The notes below the pieces were generated by a model. It did not search any database. It saw nothing but the letters and a program-made list of their open reading frames with translations, and was not told the origin of the DNA. The position numbers and the translations under genes are program-made. Below are positions 1-9,351 of a DNA stretch of 64,000 nucleotides, piece by piece (the stretch's first letter is position 1; the number at the start of each line of letters is the position of its first letter). The stretch spans positions 142,374 through 206,373 of the forward strand of contig NZ_FWFY01000006.1 of NCBI RefSeq assembly GCF_900172345.1, in the 5' to 3' direction. This stretch comes from Limimaricola soesokkakensis (GTDB lineage Bacteria > Pseudomonadota > Alphaproteobacteria > Rhodobacterales > Rhodobacteraceae).

Positions 1-391
1 CCTTGCCGCCCGGCTTGCCGCGCGTGGTCTCGACCTTCATCAGCAGCTGGTCGCCCGGGATCACCTTGCGGCGGAACTTGGCGGCGTCGATGCCCATGAA
101 GTAGATCAGCATGTTGCCGTCCACGAGGTTCATCGTGGTGCCGACCATCACTGCCGCCGTCTGGGCCATCGCCTCGATGATCGTGACGCCGGGCATGATC
201 GGATTGCCGGGGAAATGCCCTTGGAAATGCGGCTCGTTCATCGTGACGTTCTTGATGCCCGTGGCGCTCGAGGTGCCGTCGATGTCGATCACGCGGTCCA
301 CCAGCAGGAACGGGTAGCGATGCGGCAGGATACGCTGGATCAGCTGGATGTCTGCGGTAGTCGGCGTGCCCGTCTCGGGGGTGTCGGTCAT
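1..391 (-). CDS. fabZ: 3-hydroxyacyl-ACP dehydratase FabZ (3' end outside window)
   Basis: Dehydrates (3R)-hydroxyacyl-ACP to trans-2-enoyl-ACP in type II fatty-acid synthesis in the cytoplasm. Translating the minus strand from the ATG at 391 gives about 130 residues with the hot-dog-fold landmarks [12 protein letters not shown] and [14 protein letters not shown] (catalytic His), then IIEAMAQ (catalytic Glu). The stop lies beyond the left edge, so the C-terminus is missing; FabZ is usually about 150 residues. It follows ompH in the same direction after 78 bases. In many proteobacteria lpxD sits between ompH and fabZ; here there is no room for it. Identification is firm. Confidence 0.95.
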   Translation of the reverse strand, partial: MTDTPETGTPTTADIQLIQRILPHRYPFLLVDRVIDIDGTSSATGIKNVTMNEPHFQGHFPGNPIMPGVTIIEAMAQTAAVMVGTTMNLVDGNMLIYFMGIDAAKFRRKVIPGDQLLMKVETTRGKPGGK

Positions 392-469
392 GTCGGTGCG
401 GTCCTTCCGTCGCGGGGCTATTCGCGATCTGAGTAGCAACTCGCCCCCCGAGCGGCAAGGCAGGCGCGG

Positions 470-1075
470 TCAGGGATCGGCGGGCTCGGCGGGTTCCGGA
501 TCGGCGGAAAGGGTCGCGCCGTTGCCGATCGCCGCGTCGACCGCCGCGAGCGCGGCATCGGTGACATCGACCGCGCTGGTGGACAGGAAGACCGCGCGCC
601 GGTCGAGGATGATCGAGGCGCCGCGCTCCAGCATCACCTGCCCCAGCGCCGGACCCGCGGCGGCCAGGAAGATCTCGCGTCCGGAGGCCGCCTCCTGCTG
701 CAGTGCGCGTTCCTTGGCGTCGCGCTCGCGGCGGATCTCCTGAACCCTGGCGTCGAAGGCCTCGGCCTCGGCCCGGAACGCCTCCGGCGTCATCGACGGG
801 CGGCGGCGCGTCAGATCCTGTTCCTCGGCGGTAAGCTCCGCCTCGATCCGGCGGTTCTCCTCGACCAGCGCTTCGGTCTGGGCCTGTAGATCTGCGGCCA
901 GACGCTGTCCGAACAGGCTTTCCGAGAAAAGCCGATCGGTGTCGAGCACGACGATGCCGCCTGCGGCTGCCGGGGTCTGGGCTGGCGCTGGCGCGGCGGG
1001 ATCGGCCACGCGCTGCGCAAGCGCCGGCCCGCCGAGCGCCGCCATCAGGCAGATGACCGCCGCCGCGCGCCGCAT
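470..1075 (-). CDS. OmpH/Skp family periplasmic chaperone
   Basis: A 201-residue protein that probably holds unfolded outer-membrane proteins in the periplasm and delivers them to the BAM complex. The N-terminus (MRRAAAVICLMAALGGPALAQ) is a signal peptide. The middle, about residues 55-130, is rich in Ala, Glu, Gln and Arg and looks like the coiled-coil tentacle region of Skp. The reading frame stays open further upstream inside bamA, but the ATG at 1075 overlaps the bamA stop by one base (TGATG) and opens directly on the signal peptide, so it is the natural start. Translational coupling to bamA is likely. The family is diverse in sequence, so no gene symbol is asserted. Confidence 0.85.
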   Translation of the reverse strand: MRRAAAVICLMAALGGPALAQRVADPAAPAPAQTPAAAGGIVVLDTDRLFSESLFGQRLAADLQAQTEALVEENRRIEAELTAEEQDLTRRRPSMTPEAFRAEAEAFDARVQEIRRERDAKERALQQEAASGREIFLAAAGPALGQVMLERGASIILDRRAVFLSTSAVDVTDAALAAVDAAIGNGATLSADPEPAEPADP

Positions 1076-3384
1076 CAGAACCGCGAGGAGATCGTCAGGT
1101 CGAAGCCACGGGTCTCGTCGAACTCCTCGGCCTCCAGAGCCTCGGTGAAGTTGAAGCGCAGCGGACCGAGCGGCGTGTCCCAGAATACCGAGGCGCCGAC
1201 CACGGCGCGCGGCGTGAACTCGTCGTAGAGCACGGTCGCACCGGTGCCGCGGGTCGAACCCACATCCCAAACCGAGCCGTAATCCACGAAGGCGCCGCCG
1301 GAGATGCCGTAATCCTCGGGCAGACCCAGCGGGAACTCGGCCTCGAGCCGAGTGACGGCGTATTTGTTGCCGCCCAGTGCGTCATCGGTATCGGCGTCGC
1401 GCGGGCCGATGCCGCCGGCTTCGAAGCCGCGCATGATCCGACTGCCCATGAAGAAGCGGTCGGTGACGCGGGTGGTGCCGTCGGAATGGTTGATGATCCC
1501 GCCTTCGACGGTGGCGCGCAGCAGCACGTCCTCGCCCAGCACTAGTGTTTCGGCCGAGGCCAGCGCCGTGGTCTTGACGAAGGACTCGTCGCCGACCCCG
1601 AACTCCTGCCCGAAGCGCAACAGGATGCCGGTATCGGGATCGAGCCCAGAGCGGCGGGTGTCGTAGCTGTAGCTATAGCCGAGCGAATTGGTCCAGACGC
1701 CGTCCTCGGCCTGCTCGGCGATGATGATGTCGCTGGCATCCGGATCGACATCGGTGATGTCGTTGTACTCGGCCGCGTAATAGGTCTGCAACCGGCCGTT
1801 CTCGCTCACCGGGAAGGTGAAGGAGGGCGAGATACGGAAGGTATCGGTGTCGTAGAGCGCCGAGTCGTTGTCGGTCGAGCGGTAATCCACGCCAAAGCCG
1901 AAGCGCAGATCGCGCCCGAGGAAGGCGGGCTCGGCGAAATCGAAGGAGATGACGCGGTTGTTCTCGCTGGTCGAGAGGTCAAGGCTGAACAGCTGACCCC
2001 GGCCAAGGAAGTTGCGCTCGGCGAAACCCGCGACGAGGCCGAAGCCGTCATCAGTCGAATAGTTGGCGCCGAAGGAGAGCGAGCCGGTGGGCTGTTCCTC
2101 GACATCGACGTCGATCACGACCGAGCCCGGCTCGGTGCCCGGACGGGCATTGACCTGCGCATCGGCGAAATAGCCAAGTGCGCGGATCCGCTCGGCGCTC
2201 TCGCGCACGGCGCGCGGGTTGAAGGGATCGCCCTCGACGGTGCGGAACTGCTGACGCACCACCCGGTCGAGTGTGGTCGAGTTGCCCTCGATGTCGATGC
2301 GCTCGACGAAGATCCGCTCGCCCCGGCTCAGCACATAGGTCACCTCGAGCGACAGGTCGCGCGGGTTGCGGGTGATGCGCGGCTCGATCCGCAGGAAATC
2401 GATGCCGTCGCGGATCGCGATGCGCTCCATCCGCGCGATGTCGTCCTCGACCGCCGTGGGCGAGTAGTAATCGCCGCGATCGAGGCGGATCGCCTCGTCG
2501 AAGCGCGTGGTCGAGAGGCCGGGAATCTCGCTGGCGATATTCACGTTGTTGACCTGGTAGCGCTGGCCCTCGCGGACGTTGAAGGTCAGCAGATAGGCGT
2601 CGCGGGCGCGGGTCAGTTCGGCATCGACGTCGAGGATCTCGAAATCCACATAGCCGCGCGAACGATAGAAATCGGTGAGCATCTGCCGGTCAAAGGCAAT
2701 GCGGTCGGCCACGAAGGTGTCGCTCTTGATAAGCTGGCGCAGCGGACCGGCCTGACTGGTGGCCAGCACGCCGCGCAGGCGACGGTCGGAGAAGGCGCGG
2801 TTGCCGGTAAAGGAAATGCGCTCGATCTCGGTCACACCGCCCTCGGTGATCTGGTAGACCAGATCGACACGGTTGTCGGAGCGCTCGATCAGCGCCGGGC
2901 GCACGACGGCATTTATCCGGCCGCGCTCGGCATAGGCGGCGGCGATGGCGTCGGCATCGGTCTGGGCCTGCGCGGGGTTGTAGACGCGGCGTTCAGTCGC
3001 GGTGACCAGCTGCGCCAACTCCGCGTCGTCGATCTTCGCGTTGCCCTCGAAGCCGATGCGGTTGATCGTCGGGAATTCGGTCACCTCGATGACGAGGCGG
3101 CCGCCCTCGGGCCGGATCTCGACCGAGCGGAACAGCCCGGTCTCGCGGATCCGCTGGCCCGCATCGTTCAGGGCGGCGGCGCTAACGGTCTCACCGCGCG
3201 AGATACCGGCATAGGTCAGGATGGTGCCGGTCTCGATCCGGCGGTTGCCCTCGACCGAAACTTCCTCGAAGCGGAAATCCTGCGCCAATGCCGGCGCCAC
3301 GGCGCTGATCGCCGCGATCAGCGCGGCCGCGCTCGCGGCACCTGTCAACCTACGCGCCAAGGCGCCCCTGCTTCGAGCCGTCAT
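1075..3384 (-). CDS. bamA: Outer membrane protein assembly factor BamA
   Basis: Central subunit of the BAM machine, inserting beta-barrel proteins in the outer membrane. About 769 residues: signal peptide (MTARSRGALARRL, then a hydrophobic stretch ending APALAQ), five POTRA repeats over roughly residues 30-420, then a 16-strand barrel. The barrel carries the VTRLEAEFPLGLPEDYGI region and the motif RFFMGSRIMRGFEAGGIGPRD (VRGF/Y-type lid-lock). It ends in Phe (TISSRF), as expected for an outer-membrane barrel. I start at the ATG at 3384 because AGGG lies 9 bases upstream; ATGs at 3393 and 3450 are in frame. It lies downstream of rseP and a tiny membrane ORF and is coupled to ompH. Confidence 0.95.
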   Translation of the reverse strand: MTARSRGALARRLTGAASAAALIAAISAVAPALAQDFRFEEVSVEGNRRIETGTILTYAGISRGETVSAAALNDAGQRIRETGLFRSVEIRPEGGRLVIEVTEFPTINRIGFEGNAKIDDAELAQLVTATERRVYNPAQAQTDADAIAAAYAERGRINAVVRPALIERSDNRVDLVYQITEGGVTEIERISFTGNRAFSDRRLRGVLATSQAGPLRQLIKSDTFVADRIAFDRQMLTDFYRSRGYVDFEILDVDAELTRARDAYLLTFNVREGQRYQVNNVNIASEIPGLSTTRFDEAIRLDRGDYYSPTAVEDDIARMERIAIRDGIDFLRIEPRITRNPRDLSLEVTYVLSRGERIFVERIDIEGNSTTLDRVVRQQFRTVEGDPFNPRAVRESAERIRALGYFADAQVNARPGTEPGSVVIDVDVEEQPTGSLSFGANYSTDDGFGLVAGFAERNFLGRGQLFSLDLSTSENNRVISFDFAEPAFLGRDLRFGFGVDYRSTDNDSALYDTDTFRISPSFTFPVSENGRLQTYYAAEYNDITDVDPDASDIIIAEQAEDGVWTNSLGYSYSYDTRRSGLDPDTGILLRFGQEFGVGDESFVKTTALASAETLVLGEDVLLRATVEGGIINHSDGTTRVTDRFFMGSRIMRGFEAGGIGPRDADTDDALGGNKYAVTRLEAEFPLGLPEDYGISGGAFVDYGSVWDVGSTRGTGATVLYDEFTPRAVVGASVFWDTPLGPLRFNFTEALEAEEFDETRGFDLTISSRF

Positions 3385-3475
3385 CGTCACCATCCCTGCC
3401 ACGCGTCGTTTCTTGACTAGGGAGTTACCGACCCCGGGAAGCGTTGTCAAAAGCTCCGGTGCTTTCGAAGCATGT

Positions 3476-3601
3476 TCATGGCGCGGCGATCCGTATCGCC
3501 ACAGTCAGGGCCAGCACCAGCGCGGCCGGCAGCAGCAGCCGGCCCATGTGGAGCTCGACCAGCAGGCCCAGACCGGCATCATCCTTCAGAATCGTGTTCA
3601 T
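3476..3601 (-). CDS. 41-residue single-pass membrane microprotein
   Basis: A short ORF between rseP and bamA on the same strand. It starts at the ATG at 3601 with a strong Shine-Dalgarno sequence (CAGGAGA, 6 bases upstream) and ends in TGA at 3476-3478. The product begins MNTILKDDAGLGLLVELHMG, continues with a hydrophobic stretch of about 18 residues (LLLPAALVLALTVAI) and ends IRIAAP. It therefore looks like an N-in single-span inner-membrane peptide. I do not recognise the family. The ribosome binding site and the position in an envelope-biogenesis cluster argue that it is translated; a regulatory or subunit role near RseP or BAM is only a guess. Confidence 0.6.
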   Translation of the reverse strand: MNTILKDDAGLGLLVELHMGRLLLPAALVLALTVAIRIAAP

Positions 3602-3694
3602 GCCTCGTCTCCTGAATACGAGGCTCGAACACTAGGCGGCAAATCCGGCGGAAATTCGACCAAGCGATGGCCCCGCCGCAGCCACGACGCGGCT

Positions 3695-5029
3695 TCAGGG
3701 GCAGAGAAACAGGTCGTTGAGCACCGCGAAAACCGTCATGGTCAGGATCAGCGACAGCCCCAGCGCCATCAGCACGCGCAGCGCCTTGTCGCCCGGCTGG
3801 CGGCCGGTGATCGCCTCGTAGCCGAAGAAGACGAGATGTCCGCCGTCGAGCACCGGGATCGGAAACAGGTTCAGAAGTCCCACCGCGGTCGAGAGCACCG
3901 CGACGAACCAGATGAAGCTGGTGGCGCCCTGCTCCGCCATGGCGCCGGAGGCCTGGGCGATGCCGACGGGGCCCGACAGATTGCACGATGAAATCGCGCC
4001 GGTGATCATGTGGCCCAACCCCGAGAGCGAGGACACGATGATATTCCAGACCTGCGCCACGGCGTCGCCCAGTGCGGTGCCGAGGCCCGGCGTCTCGGTC
4101 GCGGCCTCGAAGAAAAGCCCCGACGAGATACCCAGAAGCCAGCGTGTCTCGAAGCCGCCCTCGGGGCGCGGCAGGTCGACCCGGCGTGGGGTCAGTGACA
4201 GCTCGCGCGTTTCGCCATTGCGCCAGATCGTCAGATCGAGCGTGCGGCCTTCCGAGGCGGTGACGATTTCGATCAGCTGGGCGAAGGCGAAGACTTCGCT
4301 TCCCTCCAGTTCGAGGATCACGTCACCGGCGCGCAGACCGGCTGCGTCCGCGGCCGAACGCGGGGACACGCCACCCACCAGCGGCGGCTGCGGATAGGGG
4401 CCGCGCACCAGCATCTCACGCCCGTCGCGGCGCACCCTGTAATCGAGAACCGGCTCGGCCGGGTAGCCCTCGGCCAGCCGCGCCAAGCCATCCTCGCCGG
4501 GCAGCTCAGAGCCGCCGATGGCGAGGATCTCGTCCCCGGCACGAAGCTCATTCACATAGGTGGCGGGCAGCGGCAGCATCCGCTCGATCGTCAACGGATC
4601 GGCGGCGCGGCCTTGGGTGAGGATCACCGCTGCGAAAATCAGGATCGACAGGATGAAGTTGAAGATCGGGCCCGCCGCCACGGTGGCCGCGCGGGCCCAG
4701 AGCGGCGCGCCCAGCATGGTATGGCGCAGCTTGGCCGGATCGGTGCCAGCCGCCTGCCCGACCGAGGCCGCGTTGGCGTCCCCGAGGAACTTCACGTAGC
4801 CACCGAAGGGCAGCGCCGCGATCTGCCAGAGCGTGCCGTGCTTGTCGCGCCGCGACACCAGCACCGGGCCGAAGCCGAGGCTGAAGACCTCGGCGTGGAT
4901 GCCAGACCAGCGGCCGACGATGTAGTGGCCGTATTCGTGGATCGCCACGATCACCGAAAGCGCCACCACGAATGCGGCGAGGGTGAAGGCCACGTTGCCG
5001 AACTGCGGCAGGATCTGGGTCAGGTCCAA
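3695..5029 (-). CDS. rseP: RIP metalloprotease RseP (site-2 protease)
   Basis: A 444-residue intramembrane zinc protease that cuts membrane-bound anti-sigma factors and leftover signal peptides. HEYGH at residues 31-35 supplies the zinc ligands and catalytic Glu in the first membrane segment. A PDZ region spans about residues 205-285 (GGVSPRSAADAAGLRAGDVI). The C-terminal motif NLFPIPVLDGGHL carries the third zinc ligand Asp in the M50 NxxPxPxLDG pattern. Four or more membrane segments are visible. It follows dxr with a 9-base gap, so it is in the pyrH-to-bamA cluster. Length is typical of the family. Confidence 0.95.
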   Translation of the reverse strand: MDLTQILPQFGNVAFTLAAFVVALSVIVAIHEYGHYIVGRWSGIHAEVFSLGFGPVLVSRRDKHGTLWQIAALPFGGYVKFLGDANAASVGQAAGTDPAKLRHTMLGAPLWARAATVAAGPIFNFILSILIFAAVILTQGRAADPLTIERMLPLPATYVNELRAGDEILAIGGSELPGEDGLARLAEGYPAEPVLDYRVRRDGREMLVRGPYPQPPLVGGVSPRSAADAAGLRAGDVILELEGSEVFAFAQLIEIVTASEGRTLDLTIWRNGETRELSLTPRRVDLPRPEGGFETRWLLGISSGLFFEAATETPGLGTALGDAVAQVWNIIVSSLSGLGHMITGAISSCNLSGPVGIAQASGAMAEQGATSFIWFVAVLSTAVGLLNLFPIPVLDGGHLVFFGYEAITGRQPGDKALRVLMALGLSLILTMTVFAVLNDLFLCP

Positions 5030-5038
5030 GGGGTCGTC

Positions 5039-6217
5039 CTATGTGGTCTGGAGATCGGTCCGGGAGATACGCGCGGCGCGCTCCCGCGCCTCCGCATCGG
5101 CCCCAAGGACCGCGTCGAGGCCCGGGATGTCAACCCGCAGGGCGCCCGCGCGCGACATCGTGTCCAGCACCTGCTCGACCACCTGCGCCATCTGCAAGAA
5201 GCCGATGCGCCGGTCGAGGAAGGCGTCGAGCGCGGCCTCCTTTGCGGCGTTGAAGGCCGCCCCGGCGAGGCCGCCCTCCTCCATCACCCGCCGCGCCTGT
5301 CGCAGCGCCGGATAGCGCGCCTCGTCCGGCGCCCGGAAGGTCATGGAGCCGGTGGCGGCGAGGTCGAGCCGCGCCACGGGCAGGTCGCGTCGCTCGGGCC
5401 AGTTCAGCGCGTAGCCGATGGCGTGGCGCATGTCGGGCGCGCCCATATGGGCCATCAGCGCGCCATCGTTGAAGCCCACCAGCGCGTGGATCAGGCTTTC
5501 TGGATGGATCACCACCTCGACCTGATCGGGCGCGAGGCCGAACAGCTCGCGCGCCTCGATGACCTCTAGCGCCTTGTTGAACATCGAGGCGCTGTCGATG
5601 GTGATGCGCTGCCCCATCGACCAGTTGGGATGCGTCGCCGCCTGTTCGGGCGTAGCCGTGGCCAGCCGCTCCAGCGGCCAATCGCGAAAGGCCCCGCCCG
5701 AGGCGGTGAGGATCACCCGTTCGACCGCTGCGCGGTCCTCGCCCACGAGCGCTTGGAACACGGCGGAATGCTCGCTATCCACGGGCAGCAGGGTCGCGCC
5801 ATGGGCACGCGCCGCCTCGAGCACCAGCGGGCCGGCGGCGACCATGGTTTCCTTGTTGGCGAGCGCCAGCGTCGCGCCCTGCCGGATCGCCGCGAGGCCC
5901 GGCACGAGACCCGCAGCGCCGACGATCGCGGACATTACCCAGTCCGCCTGCATCCGCGCCGCCTCGGCGACGGCGGCATCGCCCGAGGCCACCTCGATGC
6001 CGGTGCCCAACAGCCGCTCGGTCAGCTCGGCCCGGCAGTCATCATGGCAGGTGACGGCGAGGCCGGGGCGCAGGCGCTTCGCCTGTTCGGCCAGGAGCGC
6101 GACGTTGCGCCCGCCCGTAAGTGCGACCACCTCGAAGCGCTCGGGCGCGGCCTCGATCAACTCGATGGTCTGGCAGCCGATCGAGCCGGTGGCGCCCAGA
6201 ATGCTGACGCGTTTCAA
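5039..6217 (-). CDS. dxr: 1-deoxy-D-xylulose 5-phosphate reductoisomerase
   Basis: First committed enzyme of the MEP isoprenoid pathway: converts DXP to 2-C-methyl-D-erythritol 4-phosphate with NADPH. The 392 residues open with KRVSILGATGSIGCQT, the NADPH-binding glycine motif. They continue with ANKETMVAAG and VDSEHSAVFQ (metal ligands Asp/Glu) and THPNWSMGQRITIDSASM, all diagnostic of Dxr. The start codon is TTG at 6217: it overlaps the cdsA stop (TTGA), a GGGGTG element lies 6 bases upstream, and residue 2 onward matches the family start. Translational coupling to cdsA is likely. Confidence 0.95.
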   Translation of the reverse strand: MKRVSILGATGSIGCQTIELIEAAPERFEVVALTGGRNVALLAEQAKRLRPGLAVTCHDDCRAELTERLLGTGIEVASGDAAVAEAARMQADWVMSAIVGAAGLVPGLAAIRQGATLALANKETMVAAGPLVLEAARAHGATLLPVDSEHSAVFQALVGEDRAAVERVILTASGGAFRDWPLERLATATPEQAATHPNWSMGQRITIDSASMFNKALEVIEARELFGLAPDQVEVVIHPESLIHALVGFNDGALMAHMGAPDMRHAIGYALNWPERRDLPVARLDLAATGSMTFRAPDEARYPALRQARRVMEEGGLAGAAFNAAKEAALDAFLDRRIGFLQMAQVVEQVLDTMSRAGALRVDIPGLDAVLGADAEARERAARISRTDLQTT

Positions 6218-7050
6218 AAATGCACCCCGGGAATGAAGCCCAGAGCCGCGACCAGCAGCATGAAGAGCGAGGCCCCGAGCATCGCATCGAAGCGATCGAA
6301 GAGACCGCCATGGCCGGGGATCAGCGTCGAGCTGTCCTTGACCTTCATGCGGCGCTTCAGCGCGCTTTCGGCGATGTCACCCATCTGCGAGGCAAAGCTC
6401 AGCAGCATCGAGATCCAGATCAGGTGCCACGGGCTGTGAGTCATCAGCACGAAGCCGAAGCCGACGAGACCGGCCGCGAGCCAGCCCGCGGACGTGCCCG
6501 ACCAGGTCTTCTTGGGGCTGACCTTGGGCCAAAATTTCGGCCCGCCCAGCGCCCGGCCGGCAACATAGCCGAACACGTCGGTGAAGATCACCACGAGGAT
6601 CAGCCAGAGCAGCCACTGGAACCCGTATTCGGCTCGGAACGTGACCAGACCCCAGCCCGCCACCTCGATGCCCAGCGCGAAGGCGAAGAAGGTACCGCGT
6701 TCGCGGCGCAGCATCGCCGCCCCGGCGATCGGCGCCACCAGAAACAGCAGCAGCACCCAGTTGCCGTCGCCCGAGAGCTGACCCGACAGCACCGAGGCGC
6801 AGAGCGCCGCGAGCAGCATGCCTGGCGTCGGCTTGCCCGGCTCGATCATCATCCAGAGTTCCCAGACCATCACCGCCGTGACGAAGACCGTCAGCATCTG
6901 GAACCAGACGCCGCCCATCATTACCGCGAGCGCGCCCAGCACCGCCATGCCGGCACCGGAAGCCATGCGCACGCCCAGATCGCTCCAGCGGCCCGGATCG
7001 GCCAGCGCCGCCGTCACCGCGACGCCCTCCTTGTCTCCCCCCTCCGCCAT
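6214..7050 (-). CDS. cdsA: Phosphatidate cytidylyltransferase
   Basis: Makes CDP-diacylglycerol from phosphatidate and CTP, the branch point of phospholipid synthesis, in the inner membrane. 278 residues with about eight membrane segments. The family signature is at the C-terminus: SPKKTWSGTSAGW followed by the stretch DSSTLIPGHGGLFDRFDAMLGAS (SxK and D-x3-D metal-binding region). Chosen start is the ATG at 7050, one base after the uppS stop. The longer frame runs into uppS and would add a non-family N-terminus. It overlaps dxr by four bases. Confidence 0.95.
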   Translation of the reverse strand: MAEGGDKEGVAVTAALADPGRWSDLGVRMASGAGMAVLGALAVMMGGVWFQMLTVFVTAVMVWELWMMIEPGKPTPGMLLAALCASVLSGQLSGDGNWVLLLFLVAPIAGAAMLRRERGTFFAFALGIEVAGWGLVTFRAEYGFQWLLWLILVVIFTDVFGYVAGRALGGPKFWPKVSPKKTWSGTSAGWLAAGLVGFGFVLMTHSPWHLIWISMLLSFASQMGDIAESALKRRMKVKDSSTLIPGHGGLFDRFDAMLGASLFMLLVAALGFIPGVHF

Positions 7051-7051
7051 G

Positions 7052-7786
7052 TCAGGCCTTGACGGCGCCGAAGCGGCGGTCGCGATGGGCGTAGCTCGCG
7101 CAGACCCGCGCGAACTCTTCAGGCGTGAAATCGGGCCAGAGCGTGTCGACGAACTCGTATTCCGCATAGGCCGACTGCCACAGCAGAAAGTTCGATATGC
7201 GAGCCTCGCCGGAGGTACGGATCACGAGATCGGGATCGGGCAGCACATGGGTGTCGAGAAAGCGTGACAGCGTTTCGGCATCGACATCCTTGTGGGTGAG
7301 CCGCCCCTGTTCGATCTCGTAGGCGAGCCGCTTGGCGGCGCGGGTCACCTCGTCGCGACCGCCATAGTTCAGCGCCACGGTGAGATGCACGAGGTCGTTG
7401 TGGCTGGTGATCAGCTCCAGCTCGTCCATCATCGCGACCAGCTTCTCGTCGAGACGGATCCGGTCCCCGATGAAGCGCACCCTGACGCCCTGGCTCAGAA
7501 GCGCCCGCGCCTCGCGCACGATGTAGCGCCGGAACAGCGCCATCAGCCCCGAGACCTCGGTCTGGGTGCGTTTCCAGTTCTCGGTCGAGAAGGCGAAGAT
7601 CGTCAGATACTTGACCCCGAGATCGGGGCATGCCTCGACGATGTCGCGGACCCGGCGAGCCCCGGCCTGATGGCCGAACAGCCGCGGTCGGCCGCGGCTC
7701 TGGGCCCAGCGCCCATTGCCGTCCATGATGATCGCGACATGCTCGGGGCCGCCCTTCGGTGTCTTGTCTTGCGCGTCGGCAGCCAT
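7052..7786 (-). CDS. uppS: Di-trans,poly-cis-decaprenylcistransferase (UPP synthase)
   Basis: Condenses IPP with FPP to undecaprenyl diphosphate, the lipid carrier of peptidoglycan and polysaccharide synthesis. 244 residues. HVAIIMDGNGRWAQ has the catalytic Asp at residue 22. FAFSTENWKR, VHLTVALNYGGRDEV and PDLVIRTSGEARISNFLLWQ are the other cis-prenyltransferase signatures. It sits between frr and cdsA, the usual order. No oddities. Confidence 0.96.
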   Translation of the reverse strand: MAADAQDKTPKGGPEHVAIIMDGNGRWAQSRGRPRLFGHQAGARRVRDIVEACPDLGVKYLTIFAFSTENWKRTQTEVSGLMALFRRYIVREARALLSQGVRVRFIGDRIRLDEKLVAMMDELELITSHNDLVHLTVALNYGGRDEVTRAAKRLAYEIEQGRLTHKDVDAETLSRFLDTHVLPDPDLVIRTSGEARISNFLLWQSAYAEYEFVDTLWPDFTPEEFARVCASYAHRDRRFGAVKA

Positions 7787-7819
7787 GACGGCCTCCCTGC
7801 AACTGGTGAGGCGCGAGCC

Positions 7820-8383
7820 TCAGACCTGCATGATCTCGGCCTGCTTGGTCTCGAGCTGCTGGTCGACCAGCTTGATGTAGCGATCGGTCAGTTCCTGAAC
7901 CTCCTGCTCCCAGAACTTCTGGTCATCCTCGGAGAGGCCGTCATTCTTGGCCTTCTTGATCTGGTCCATGCCGTCGCGGCGCAGGTTGCGGATCGCGACG
8001 CGGGCGTGCTCGGCATACTGGCCTGCCACCTTGGTCAGCTGGGTCCGGCGCTCCTCGTTCAGCTCGGGGATCGGCAGCATGATGATGGTGCCGTTGAGCT
8101 GCGGGTTGATGCCGAGCCCGCTTTCGCGGATCGCCTTTTCGACCTTGCCCACGAGCGCCTTGTCCCAGACGTTGATCGTCACCATCCGCGGCTCGGGCAC
8201 GTTAACGGTGCCGACCTGGTTGATCGGGGTCATGCTGCCATAGGCATCGACCATCACCGGCTCGAGCATCGAGGCCGAGGCACGGCCCGTCCTGAGCGAG
8301 GCGAATTCGGTGCGCAGCGAGGCGATCGCGCCGTCCATGCGGCGCTGGAGGTCGTCGGTATCGAGTTCGAAATCGTCTGCCAT
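7820..8383 (-). CDS. frr: Ribosome recycling factor
   Basis: Splits the post-termination ribosome together with EF-G. 187 residues: [20 protein letters not shown], then [20 protein letters not shown], which is the conserved RRF signature, and a long helical C-terminus. The start is the ATG at 8383, which gives the standard N-terminus and length; the frame is open for 25 further codons upstream without support. It lies between pyrH (135-base gap) and uppS (33-base gap). Confidence 0.96.
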   Translation of the reverse strand: MADDFELDTDDLQRRMDGAIASLRTEFASLRTGRASASMLEPVMVDAYGSMTPINQVGTVNVPEPRMVTINVWDKALVGKVEKAIRESGLGINPQLNGTIIMLPIPELNEERRTQLTKVAGQYAEHARVAIRNLRRDGMDQIKKAKNDGLSEDDQKFWEQEVQELTDRYIKLVDQQLETKQAEIMQV

Positions 8384-8479
8384 CGGTCTCTTCTTGTCTT
8401 TTGAGGGCGAGCTGTTGGCGCCGGTGATAGCGTCAACAGCCTGCGCATTCCAGAACACTTTGCCCGGTGCTAGCCGCGT

Positions 8480-8496
8480 CCCGTGTCAGTCACGGG
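8480..8496 (-). promoter_or_regulatory. Small hairpin between pyrH and frr
   Basis: Inverted repeat CCCGTG - 5-base loop - CACGGG, 22 bases past the pyrH stop in a 135-base gap. There is no T-run, so it may be an mRNA stability or partial-termination element rather than a full terminator. Seen directly; the role is inferred. Confidence 0.25.
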
Positions 8497-8518
8497 GCGA
8501 AACCGGGAAGAGTTTCGC

Positions 8519-9244
8519 TCAGCCATGCACCCGGGTCGAGGTCCCCTCGCCCGCGAGAATGCCACGGAAGCCGCCGGGCTCATCGAGCGAAAAGACGATG
8601 ATCGGCAGGCTGTTGTCGCGCGCCAGCGCGATGGCGCTCGCATCCATCACCCCCAGATGCTTCTGCAGCACCTCGTCATAGGTGATGGTCTCGTAGCGCT
8701 TGGCATCGTCGAATTTCTTGGGGTCCTTGTCATAGACGCCGTCCACCTTGGTGCCCTTGAAGATCGCTTCGCAGCTCATCTCGTTGGCCCGCAGCGTCGC
8801 CGCGGTGTCGGTGGTGAAATAGGGGTTGCCGGTGCCGGCGGCAAAGATGCAGACGCGCTTCTTCTCAAGGTGCCGCACGGCACGGCGCCGGATATAGGGT
8901 TCGCAGACCTGGTCCATCGGGATCGCCGAGATCACCCGCGTGAAGACGCCCAGCTCCTCGAGCGCCGACTGCATCGCCAGCGCGTTCATCACCGTGGCGA
9001 GCATGCCCATGTAGTCGGCGGTGGTCCGCTCCATCCCCTGCGCCGAGCCGGACAGCCCGCGAAAGATGTTGCCGCCGCCGATCACCATGCAGATCTCGAC
9101 GCCGAGATCATGCACCGACTTGACCTCGCGCGCGATGCGTTCGACGGTCGGCGGATGCAGACCGAACGCCGTGTTCCCCATCAGCGCCTCCCCCGAGATC
9201 TTCAGCATCACCCTGCGGAAGGCAGGCTTTTGGGTATCGGTCAT
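8519..9244 (-). CDS. pyrH: UMP kinase
   Basis: Phosphorylates UMP to UDP, feeding nucleotide and sugar-nucleotide pools. 241 residues of the amino-acid-kinase fold: [13 protein letters not shown] at the N-terminus, [11 protein letters not shown] for phosphate binding, and [21 protein letters not shown], the bacterial UMP kinase hallmark. [13 protein letters not shown] follows. First gene of the minus-strand cluster running to fabZ, and divergent from miaA with a 107-base shared upstream region that must hold both promoters. Confidence 0.96.
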   Translation of the reverse strand: MTDTQKPAFRRVMLKISGEALMGNTAFGLHPPTVERIAREVKSVHDLGVEICMVIGGGNIFRGLSGSAQGMERTTADYMGMLATVMNALAMQSALEELGVFTRVISAIPMDQVCEPYIRRRAVRHLEKKRVCIFAAGTGNPYFTTDTAATLRANEMSCEAIFKGTKVDGVYDKDPKKFDDAKRYETITYDEVLQKHLGVMDASAIALARDNSLPIIVFSLDEPGGFRGILAGEGTSTRVHG

Positions 9245-9351
9245 GGGGGCTCCGTGCGTGTTTCGGGGGAAATCGGGTCGCGGCGCAAGATGGACGAAAG
9301 CAGGTCCATGTTCAATGCCATGCAGGCGGCTTCGGCGACCGGCAGCCGGGG

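Noticed and set aside
5041..8404. Series of long plus-strand frames opposite dxr, cdsA, uppS and frr
   Set aside because: Antisense shadows of well-identified housekeeping genes, with no supporting motifs or starts.
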